Shown here: piece by piece, positions 1 to 5,060 of the stretch
Numbering within the stretch: position 1 is the stretch's first letter
Layout of the letters: every line of letters begins with the position of its first letter
Assembly: GCA_012514865.1 (NCBI GenBank)
Contig: JAAYZO010000606.1
Location: 1-5,060, forward strand
Direction of reading: 5' to 3'
Length of the DNA: 5,060 nt
From: Lentisphaerota bacterium
Lineage (GTDB): Bacteria > Verrucomicrobiota > Lentisphaeria > Oligosphaerales > JAFGRS01
The notes under the pieces: generated by a model
The model's database searches: none
What the model was told of the DNA's origin: nothing
The model's input: only the letters and a program-made list of their open reading frames with translations
Made by a program: the position numbers and the translations under genes

Positions 1-573
1 CAGGCTGCGCTCACCGCCGATGGCATCGAACTCGTCGAAGAGGTAGACGGCACGGTCACGCTGGATCAGCTCGAAGATCTGGCGCAGCTTGGCGCTGGTC
101 TCGCCCATGAACTTGGTGACCAGCTTGTCCACCTGGATGGTGCGCAGGCTGAGCCTGAGTTCATGCGCCAGGATCCTCGCCGTCAGGGTCTTGCCCGTCC
201 CCGGCGGGCCCACCAGCAAGGCCTTCCGGCGGGGTGCCAGGCCGTGACTCTTGAGCTTGTCCTGCTGCCGGTACTCGTGGATGATGCGCACAATGCGCTC
301 GCGCAGAGCCACCGGCGACACGAGGGCCGCCAAGGATACGGCCGGCTCCTCGCAGAGCACCAGGCCCAGCAGATCCTGCGGAAAGGCAATGAGGTCCATC
401 GCCCCGCGCTGGGCCCGCGCCTTGTCCACGATACCCCGGATGTCATGCGCCAGGGCACCGTGGCCCTGGCTCGCCTCGTGCGCGGCCACCTGCAGGGCCA
501 CCGTCGCGAAACGCTCGACGTCGTCGCTGAAATGCGACCGGATCAGCGACTTGATCTGTTCGGCTGTGGCCAT
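1..573 (-). CDS. AAA-family ATPase, N-terminal 191 codons (C-terminus beyond left edge)
   Basis: The frame is open from an ATG at 573 to the window edge with no stop, so the 3' part is missing. Visible residues: an N-terminal region of about 110 residues without a recognised domain, then an AAA core with Walker A GPPGTGKT at 122-129 and Walker B VYLFDE at 176-181. Between them, KFMGE at 154-158 sits where AAA unfoldases such as katanin, spastin and FtsH carry the aromatic-hydrophobic-glycine pore loop. This suggests a hexameric machine that threads or remodels protein rather than a DNA translocase (inference). The ATG has a weak Shine-Dalgarno, GAAGG at 586-582, eight bases upstream. The gene follows hsdS by 101 bases on the same strand, so co-transcription is likely. 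It is not HsdR: the N-terminus lacks a nuclease motif and the ATPase is AAA, not superfamily 2. From memory, similar stand-alone ATPases are often followed by a subtilisin-like (S8) peptidase gene; that neighbour would lie off the left edge. Confidence 0.9.
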   Translation of the reverse strand, partial: MATAEQIKSLIRSHFSDDVERFATVALQVAAHEASQGHGALAHDIRGIVDKARAQRGAMDLIAFPQDLLGLVLCEEPAVSLAALVSPVALRERIVRIIHEYRQQDKLKSHGLAPRRKALLVGPPGTGKTLTARILAHELRLSLRTIQVDKLVTKFMGETSAKLRQIFELIQRDRAVYLFDEFDAIGGERSL

Positions 574-674
574 CGTCGGCGCCTTCGGCCTTGCTGCCCT
601 GCGTCCCAAACCCACCCGGAATCTACCCTCGGGGCGGGTCTATGGCAATCCGGGAGAAGGACAACGACAGACCC
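574..674. other. hsdS-ATPase spacer with weak inverted repeat
   Basis: This 101-base spacer separates the hsdS stop from the ATPase start codon. It holds a 6-bp inverted repeat, CCCGGA at 615-620 and TCCGGG at 649-654, around a smaller ACCC/GGGT pairing with loop TCGGGGC near 624-638. The arms are short and interrupted, and no T-run follows on the minus strand, so I do not call it a terminator. It may be a partial attenuator or an intercistronic mRNA structure. I see no convincing promoter here, which favours one transcript for hsdS and the ATPase gene. Confidence 0.3.
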
Positions 675-1919
675 TCACACCTCAACCTCCCCGCTCATCA
701 GCCGCGGCAAAAGCAGATCCCGCGCGGCGCGGAGACGATGGTTCTGCGCTTCCAGTGCGTCGACCTGCTCCGACGTGTTTTCGACCTGCGCCACGTAGCG
801 CTCCTGGAGATGCCGAGCAGCCACGAGCAGGGGAACCGACCTCAAAACCGCCGCATTGAGGTTCGGCATCGTTGCGCCTTTCGCACGGTTGGCGATGGTA
901 CCCGCTGTCTCAGGGGAGCCAAGGCCATCGAAGAAATAGCGAGGCTGGATCGCCATGGGGTTCGGGCGGAGGCGAAGGCAGCCGGTTCCACAGAGCCATC
1001 CGGCTTGCCGGTGCGATACAAAAGCGCGCCGCCCTATGTCACCCCTTCTGCCGTATACGGTGTCCCCAACCGCCAAGCGATGCCGACAGAGCTTCTGTGC
1101 AGTGGGTTCCGGGATTCGGGCAATTCCATCAAGCGCCACTCGGTAAGCCACCAGGTCCTTGGGCATAACAACAGGGACGCCTTCGTCACAGTAGTCTGAC
1201 TGATGAAGTTGACTTCCGAACGGACCTGTCTGAATCCCATCGTCCGGGGCACACAAGGCCGCCAGTGGCACCCGCTCCCAGCCCTCGGGCAGGCCGTCGA
1301 CGATCCTGGTGCGCTCATGGCCGGGGAAGCGCAGGCGGACGAACCACTCCTCGTAGAGCAGGCGCGCCGCCTGTTCCAGCAGCGCCATCCGCCGCCGGTT
1401 GTTCTCGATCAGGTCGTCGTAGGCGGACAGGATCCCGGCAATGCGCTTCTGAATGGAGACGTCCGGCACCTTGATCTCGACGGCAGCCAGCACGTCGGTC
1501 TCGAGCTTCTTCGTACCGTGCGACGCCTCGGTTGCCAGATCACGGATGTACTCACGCCTGGCGAGCAGGGCGTAGAACAGAAACACGGCGTCCACATCAG
1601 GCAGGCAGGCGAAAGCCTTCAGGTCTTGGTTGAAAGCGACCTGGCGCTGGGTGATGGCAACGCGGAACTCCTTGGCGAGGGACATGCCACGCACAACTGC
1701 AAGTACCGTTCCTGGCGGGACCAAGCGGCTGCCGGCCTCAGCCGCATCAGAGGTTATGTGTAGGGGTGTATCGGCGATGCGGTCCTGGTCCATCTCCCGC
1801 GAACTCACCCACGGGATATCGCCCTCCCAGTAAGCGGGGTTTGCCTTGCTCGGGGTACCGCCGGACATGAGCCGAGCACACCGGCCGAGGGACCTTGCTG
1901 GCCACTCTGTACGCTTCAT
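675..1919 (-). CDS. hsdS: Type I restriction-modification specificity subunit HsdS
   Basis: This 414-residue protein is the DNA-recognition subunit that binds a bipartite target and places two HsdM subunits on it. Layout: target recognition domain 1 at about 5-150, starting with MSGGTPSKA at 18-26 and ending in the VEIKVPDVSIQKRIAGIL segment; central conserved helix at about 153-200 (SAYDDLIENNRRR at 165-177); domain 2 at about 211-365, opening with IQTGPFGSQLHQSDY at 229-243; and a C-terminal helix ending in RDLLLPRLMSGEVEV. This two-half arrangement and a length near 400 are normal for HsdS. The frame stays open another 133 codons upstream, but that stretch is a shadow of hsdM. ATG 1919 is chosen because GGAGGT (1931-1926) lies six bases ahead and domain 1 begins directly after it. 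The start is 73 bases after the hsdM stop, so the two are probably one operon. Segments of the recognition domains are lower in G+C than the spacer helix. The sequence does not reveal the DNA target. Confidence 0.95.
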   Translation of the reverse strand: MKRTEWPARSLGRCARLMSGGTPSKANPAYWEGDIPWVSSREMDQDRIADTPLHITSDAAEAGSRLVPPGTVLAVVRGMSLAKEFRVAITQRQVAFNQDLKAFACLPDVDAVFLFYALLARREYIRDLATEASHGTKKLETDVLAAVEIKVPDVSIQKRIAGILSAYDDLIENNRRRMALLEQAARLLYEEWFVRLRFPGHERTRIVDGLPEGWERVPLAALCAPDDGIQTGPFGSQLHQSDYCDEGVPVVMPKDLVAYRVALDGIARIPEPTAQKLCRHRLAVGDTVYGRRGDIGRRAFVSHRQAGWLCGTGCLRLRPNPMAIQPRYFFDGLGSPETAGTIANRAKGATMPNLNAAVLRSVPLLVAARHLQERYVAQVENTSEQVDALEAQNHRLRAARDLLLPRLMSGEVEV

Positions 1920-1925
1920 CCCCGC

Positions 1926-1931
1926 ACCTCC
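1926..1931 (-). promoter_or_regulatory. Strong ribosome binding site of hsdS
   Basis: The minus strand reads GGAGGT six bases before ATG 1919, close to the ideal Shine-Dalgarno sequence and spacing. It decides the hsdS start against the much longer open frame that runs back into hsdM. Its strength suggests hsdS is translated independently rather than by coupling to hsdM. Confidence 0.8.
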
Positions 1932-1992
1932 CCCCGTCCGTTGCGGGCGGCGCGGTCGGGAAAGGCCAAGGCAGCCTTCTGCTGTGCCCGTC

Positions 1993-4224
1993 TCACAGCG
2001 CCAGGCCCTCCAGGTTTGCCTGGATGGTGGCGGCCAGGGCGGCGGCGTCGCGGTTGAGGTCGGCGAGTTCGGCATGGATGTCGCGGATGGCCTGGGCGAA
2101 GTCGAAGTCCGCGTCGACCTCGGCGGGGGCGACGCCGACGTAGCGACCGGGGGTGAGGCTCCAGTCGGCGGCCGCAATGTCGGCCTGGCTGACCACCCTG
2201 CAGAGGCCCGGCACGGCCGCGAAGACGGCCTCCGGGAAGCGCTCCTGGAGCCAGGCGATCTGCCGGTGCAGGTACAGGGCCTCTTGCAGGGGCTCGGCAG
2301 CGACCTGCCGCGCGTCATCGAGGTCCTTCAGTCGGCGGCTGGCGGCGCGGCGCTCGTAGAGCCCGGCGGCGGGTCCCTCGCCGGCCAGATCTGAGGCGGC
2401 CTGAGTCGCGCGGCCGGCGAGCTTCCCGAGGCCGTCGAGCTGGTGGAGCAGGGCCTTCGCCCGGACCGCCAGGGGCTCGAAGGCCTGACGGGCCGCGTGC
2501 TGCTGGGCGTTGCTCGCCGCCGGTGTGGCCGTGAGGCGCTGGCAGAATGCCGCCAGGTCCTCGAGCAGGCCGGCGCTGCTGGCCGCAAAGGCGCTGCCTT
2601 CGGCCTGCCATGCCGCCAGGGCCGCGGTAAGGGCCTGACGCTTCTCCGCGGTCAGGGCCTCCAGCGCTGACGCCTTCCCGGCGAAGGCCGCCAGGGGCCC
2701 GCGCACGGCGTCCAAGGCCGCCGCCAGGGCGCCCTGCGCCTCCGGGAGGCGACCGCACGCCGCCGCCAGGCGGTCGACGTAGGACCGCACCAGCCCCAAA
2801 AAGCGATCCTGCTGGCCGCGATAGAGCCAGACCACGGCGGAGAGGTTCCTGAGCTGCTCAGGGCTGAAGTCGTAGATCTTGCGCGTGACCTTTCGGTAGA
2901 CGTTGCGGGCATCGAGCATCAGGACGTTGCCCTTCTGGTTGAGGGCACCAACGCCCGCCTCCGGCCCGTCCCCAAGGGGCAGCGGCGGCTGCACCGGCGC
3001 GCCGTTGGGAGCCGCCGAGGCAGCCCCGCCGCCAGCCGGGTGCCGCGCCGCCCGGCCAGACCCCGACGGCGCCGGCTTGGCGCGGTCAAAGAACCAGAGT
3101 TCGCAGGGCACCGTCCGCGTGTAGAAGAAGTTCGAGCGGATCGCGACCATGACATCGACGTCGCCGGTCTCGACGAGCTTGCGGCGGACGTCGCGCTCCT
3201 GGTTGCCGGCACTGGAGGCCTGCGACGACATGACAAAACCGGCCCGACCCGTCGCCTTCAGGTAGCTCCAGAAGTACGAAATCCACAGGTAGTTGCCGTT
3301 GGAGACCTTGTTGGCCTTGTTGACTCCGGGCAGGCCAAAGGGCAGGCGGCGGTCGGTCATGGCCTTCTCGGCGTCGACCATGTCGACGTTGAAAGGCGGG
3401 TTGGCCATCACCCGGTCACACCTGCCGTAGAGGGTGTGGACGTCGTCGTAGAAGGTGTTCGCCTCGCGGATGTCGCCTTCGAGGCCGTGCACAGCCAGGT
3501 TCATCTTGGCCAGGCGGATGGTGGTGCCGGTCTTCTCCTGCCCGTAGAAGGTCAGGCGGTGCCCCGCATCCAGCCCCAGGGTCTCGACGAAGTGGCTCGA
3601 CTGCACGAACATGCCGCCCGAGCCGCAGGCGGGGTCAAAGATGATGCCGCGCTCGGGCTCGATGACGTTGACGATCATCTGCACCAGCGCCGGCGGCGTG
3701 AAGAACTCGCCGTTGTCCTGAGCTCCCTGCATGGCGAACTTCATCAGGAAGTACTCGTAGATGCGGCCGAAGACGTCTCCCTCAGCCCGGCGGAGTGACT
3801 CGCTGTCGAAGACCCGGAGGAGGTCCTCGAGAAGGTCATTGCCGAACCTCTCGTAGTCCTTGGGGAGCTGGTCACGCAGGGGCTCGAAGTCGCGTTCGAT
3901 GGCATTCATCGCCTCGACCAGGGCGCTGCCGAGGCTGGCGCCTTTGGGCAGGCGGGTCAGGCTGTCGTAGCGTGCTTCCGCCGGCAGGAGGAGCGCCCGG
4001 CGTTTCAGGAAGTCGGCCGCTGTCAGAGGCCGCCGCGGCATGCGGCCGGAAGCCTGCTCAGACTCGATCTGCTGGACGGCCGCGGCGTAGCGGTTCGTGG
4101 CGTGGCGCAGAAAGATGATCCCGAGTACCGGCATGCAGTACTCGGACGAGGTGAGCTTGGAGTTGGCGCGGAGGTTGTCCGCAGCCGCCCAGAGGCTGGA
4201 CTCAAGTTCGCTGACGTTACCCAT
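1993..4224 (-). CDS. hsdM: Type I restriction-modification DNA methyltransferase subunit HsdM (long form)
   Basis: This 743-residue protein is the S-adenosylmethionine-dependent N6-adenine methyltransferase subunit, acting with HsdS. The N-terminal helical HsdM domain is at about 5-150 (LESSLWAAADNLR at 7-19). GEFFTP at 172-177 is the motif-X-like segment, DPACGSGG at 197-204 is the cofactor-binding motif I, and NPPF at 275-278 is catalytic motif IV. All are intact, and their order fits the gamma class. After WFFDRAKP (377-384) comes a low-complexity Ala/Gly/Pro stretch to about 433, then the conserved DARNVYRKVTRKIYDFSPEQ segment. A long helical region leads to the C-terminal DWSLTPGRYVGVAP block (687-700) and a final helix. 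Known HsdM of EcoKI type has about 530 residues; this belongs to a longer subfamily with an extended C-terminal region. The frame opens 22 codons earlier, but that extension is Arg/Pro-rich and unlike the family. ATG 4224 has GAGGT (4233-4229) four bases ahead and places the family N-terminus correctly. Confidence 0.96.
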   Translation of the reverse strand: MGNVSELESSLWAAADNLRANSKLTSSEYCMPVLGIIFLRHATNRYAAAVQQIESEQASGRMPRRPLTAADFLKRRALLLPAEARYDSLTRLPKGASLGSALVEAMNAIERDFEPLRDQLPKDYERFGNDLLEDLLRVFDSESLRRAEGDVFGRIYEYFLMKFAMQGAQDNGEFFTPPALVQMIVNVIEPERGIIFDPACGSGGMFVQSSHFVETLGLDAGHRLTFYGQEKTGTTIRLAKMNLAVHGLEGDIREANTFYDDVHTLYGRCDRVMANPPFNVDMVDAEKAMTDRRLPFGLPGVNKANKVSNGNYLWISYFWSYLKATGRAGFVMSSQASSAGNQERDVRRKLVETGDVDVMVAIRSNFFYTRTVPCELWFFDRAKPAPSGSGRAARHPAGGGAASAAPNGAPVQPPLPLGDGPEAGVGALNQKGNVLMLDARNVYRKVTRKIYDFSPEQLRNLSAVVWLYRGQQDRFLGLVRSYVDRLAAACGRLPEAQGALAAALDAVRGPLAAFAGKASALEALTAEKRQALTAALAAWQAEGSAFAASSAGLLEDLAAFCQRLTATPAASNAQQHAARQAFEPLAVRAKALLHQLDGLGKLAGRATQAASDLAGEGPAAGLYERRAASRRLKDLDDARQVAAEPLQEALYLHRQIAWLQERFPEAVFAAVPGLCRVVSQADIAAADWSLTPGRYVGVAPAEVDADFDFAQAIRDIHAELADLNRDAAALAATIQANLEGLAL

Positions 4225-4228
4225 CACG

Positions 4229-4233
4229 ACCTC
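4229..4233 (-). promoter_or_regulatory. Ribosome binding site of hsdM
   Basis: The minus strand reads GAGGT, then four bases, then ATG 4224. The spacing is slightly short but usable. It supports ATG 4224 over the GTG just before it (4227) and over the earlier start at 4290. Confidence 0.5.
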
Positions 4234-4331
4234 ACGGCGCCGCCGACGCGGGCGATGGTTCGACGGACTCGGAACCGACCGCACCGCCACGGTCGTCTGA
4301 GGCGGCTAAGGTAGCACGCGGTGAGGCCGTC

Positions 4332-4355
4332 GGGAAGCCCAGTGGGCCTCTTCCC
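4332..4355 (-). repeat. Imperfect hairpin upstream of hsdM
   Basis: On the plus strand GGGAAG (4332-4337) pairs with CTTCCC (4350-4355), and CCC (4338-4340) pairs with GGG (4344-4346) around loop AGT, leaving a three-base bulge. It lies two bases from the larger hairpin, so the two could act together as a double stop signal in the rluE-to-hsdM direction. No T-run follows. Confidence 0.4.
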
Positions 4356-4356
4356 T

Positions 4357-4386
4357 GGGCGCGCCGAGCGCCGGCTCGGCGCGCCC
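4357..4386 (-). terminator. Perfect 13-bp GC-rich hairpin, possible terminator of rluE
   Basis: The arms GGGCGCGCCGAGC (4357-4369) and GCTCGGCGCGCCC (4374-4386) are exact reverse complements around a four-base loop. Twelve of the 13 pairs are G-C. It begins about 130 bases after the rluE stop and lies before hsdM. An RNA copy would be very stable and could halt polymerase. The sequence after it on the minus strand is AGGGAAGAGG, with no T-run, so it is not a classical intrinsic terminator. The inverted repeat itself is certain; the terminator role is inference. Confidence 0.45.
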
Positions 4387-4424
4387 GGCGGCGGCCACGC
4401 CCAACATCGAACGCCGGCGGGACC

Positions 4425-4464
4425 GGTCCGTGTCCGTCCGTGCGGGTCCGTGTCGGTCCGTGTC
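4425..4464. repeat. Four-copy 10-bp tandem repeat (GGTCCGTGTC)
   Basis: Units start at 4425, 4435, 4445 and 4455. Units 1, 3 and 4 are identical (GGTCCGTGTC); unit 2 reads CGTCCGTGCG with three changes. The left end merges with a palindrome, GGACCGGTCC at 4420-4429. The period is close to one helical turn, so the copies face the same side of the DNA. It could be a protein-binding array upstream of hsdM or a slippage-prone simple repeat; the sequence does not decide. Confidence 0.75.
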
Positions 4465-4517
4465 CCGAGCCTGAGGGCCGCGTCCCCGCGGCCCTGGCAC
4501 CCCCGGATCGCACCTCC

Positions 4518-5060
4518 TCAGGCCATGCCGCCGAGGGGGTCGTTGCGGTCCGGGAGTGGGGCACTCTCCGACTCGCCCGGCTGCAGACTGCCGAGGTCCC
4601 AGGGACCGATGGCCCAGCGCACCAGGCGCAGGGTCGGCAGCCCGACCGCGGCGGTCATGCGGCGGACCTGGCGATTGCGGCCCTCGCTGAGGGTGATGGA
4701 GAGCCAGGTGGTGGGGATGCGCAGGCGCACCCGTATAGGCGGGTCGCGCGGCCAGAGCGGCGGCGGCGTGATCACCGCCACGCTGGCGGGCCGGGTCAGG
4801 CCGTCCTTCAGGCGCACCCCGCGCGCCAGGCGCTCCAAGGCCTCCGGGGCGGGCTCGCCCTCGACCTGCACCCAGTAGGTCTTCGGCAGCTTCTGCGAGG
4901 GGTCGGCGATGCGGTGCTGGAGCCAGCCGGCGTCGGTGAGGAGCACGAGGCCCTCGCTGTCGCGGTCGAGCCGGCCGGCCGGGTAGACCCGCGGCACGCG
5001 GATGTAGTCGGCCAGGGTGCGCCGGCCCTGCTCATCCTGGAACTGGCAGAGGACGTCGTA
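4518..5060 (-). CDS. rluE: 23S rRNA pseudouridine synthase RluE, 5'-truncated by window edge
   Basis: The frame enters from the right edge and ends at a TGA at 4520-4518, giving 180 visible residues. The visible part opens with YDVLCQFQDEQGRRTL and carries AGRLDRDSEGL at 28-38, the conserved RsuA/RluE-group active-site loop, with the catalytic Asp at visible residue 32. Further family blocks follow: WPRDPPIR, TLSEGRNRQVRRMTAAVG and LRLVRWAIG. The resemblance to E. coli RluE, recalled from memory, is close along the whole length. RluE converts U2457 of 23S rRNA to pseudouridine, so this is a housekeeping cytoplasmic rRNA-modifying enzyme. Only the first part, with the start codon, is missing; the in-frame ATG at 4997 is internal because conserved sequence continues upstream of it. 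It is unrelated to the restriction genes downstream and marks the edge of the accessory region. A related RluB or RsuA assignment is less likely: no S4 domain can be seen in the visible part, and the motifs fit RluE best. Confidence 0.93.
   Translation of the reverse strand, partial: YDVLCQFQDEQGRRTLADYIRVPRVYPAGRLDRDSEGLVLLTDAGWLQHRIADPSQKLPKTYWVQVEGEPAPEALERLARGVRLKDGLTRPASVAVITPPPLWPRDPPIRVRLRIPTTWLSITLSEGRNRQVRRMTAAVGLPTLRLVRWAIGPWDLGSLQPGESESAPLPDRNDPLGGMA

Larger units (their letters stand above)
4225..4517. other. Structured intergenic region between rluE and hsdM
   Basis: No credible gene lies in these 293 bases. In minus-strand order they hold: a Shine-Dalgarno-like GGAGGT directly after the rluE stop with no normal start codon at the right distance; a 10-bp tandem repeat (4425-4464); the palindrome GGACCGGTCC at 4420-4429; a perfect 13-bp hairpin (4357-4386); an imperfect hairpin (4332-4355); and the hsdM leader. 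Transcription of the defence genes must start here or come through from rluE. I find no promoter with good -35 and -10 boxes. Confidence 0.7.

Noticed and set aside
163..859. Overlapping plus-strand open frames of about 200 codons across the ATPase gene, spacer and hsdS end
   Set aside because: They lie antisense to the Walker-motif ATPase and the hsdS C-terminus, have Arg/Ala-rich composition and no recognisable motifs.
1968..1978. Palindrome AAGGCAGCCTT in the hsdM-hsdS spacer
   Set aside because: It has a one-base centre, so it cannot form a proper hairpin loop, and there is no T-run. It is too short to call an operator without other support.
1920..2318. 133-codon upstream extension of the hsdS frame
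   Set aside because: Most of it overlaps hsdM in another frame and resembles no protein. The strong GGAGGT before ATG 1919 and the start of recognition domain 1 fix the true start.
3040..3798. 252-codon open frame on the plus strand opposite hsdM
   Set aside because: It is antisense to the conserved methyltransferase motifs. Its His/Val/Asp/Gly-rich product is the typical shadow of a GC-rich gene.
4225..4290. 22-codon N-terminal extension of hsdM starting at 4290
   Set aside because: The extension is Arg/Pro-rich and unlike the HsdM family, whose N-terminus fits M at 4224 with its own GAGGT ahead.
4308..4336. Possible sigma-70 promoter for hsdM (minus strand TTCCCG, 17 bases, TACCTT)
   Set aside because: Each box matches the consensus at only three of six positions, which is expected by chance. 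Part of it also lies within the imperfect hairpin.
4306..4500. 64-codon frame with GTG start on the minus strand between rluE and hsdM
   Set aside because: Its product is Arg/Ala/Gly/Pro-rich, includes the translated 10-bp repeat and spans the hairpin. The ribosome-binding spacing of eleven bases is too long. It is most likely chance coding in GC-rich DNA.

Overview
The window is GC-rich (hand counts from about 57% to 77% G+C in different parts) and all four genes I can support lie on the minus strand, so they read right to left. The right-most gene is a clear RluE-type 23S rRNA pseudouridine synthase. RluE is best known from gammaproteobacteria, so the most likely source is a high-GC proteobacterium, probably gammaproteobacterial. 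That assignment is an inference from one housekeeping gene and base composition.

Layout in transcription order: (1) 5060-4518, the main body of rluE, cut at its N-terminus by the window edge. (2) 4517-4225, a 293-base intergenic region with a four-unit 10-bp tandem repeat, a perfect 13-bp GC-rich hairpin and a second imperfect hairpin. (3) 4224-1993, hsdM, the methyltransferase subunit of a type I restriction-modification system. (4) 1919-675, hsdS, the DNA-specificity subunit with two target recognition domains. (5) 573-1, the first 191 codons of an AAA-family ATPase with intact Walker A and Walker B motifs and a pore-loop-like K-F-M-G motif, cut by the left window edge.

HsdM and HsdS together should form a sequence-specific N6-adenine DNA methyltransferase (M2S1 in known type I systems). 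With an HsdR translocase/nuclease they would form a restriction enzyme. No hsdR is present in the window. The gene after hsdS is instead an AAA ATPase of the protein-remodelling kind, 101 bases away on the same strand and without a convincing terminator in between. The region therefore looks like a defence gene cluster next to a housekeeping gene, and it continues past the left edge. Whether the ATPase is a functional part of the type I system, half of a separate ATPase/effector pair, or a passenger gene cannot be settled from this window.

Within hsdS the base composition follows the protein's modular structure. Segments in both target recognition domains are clearly poorer in G+C than the conserved helical spacer and than hsdM, which fits domain exchange by recombination. 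Nothing in the window forces the conclusion of a wholly new system. The best leads are the ATPase and whatever lies to its left, the hsdS mosaic, the low-complexity insert in HsdM, and the structured spacer between rluE and hsdM.
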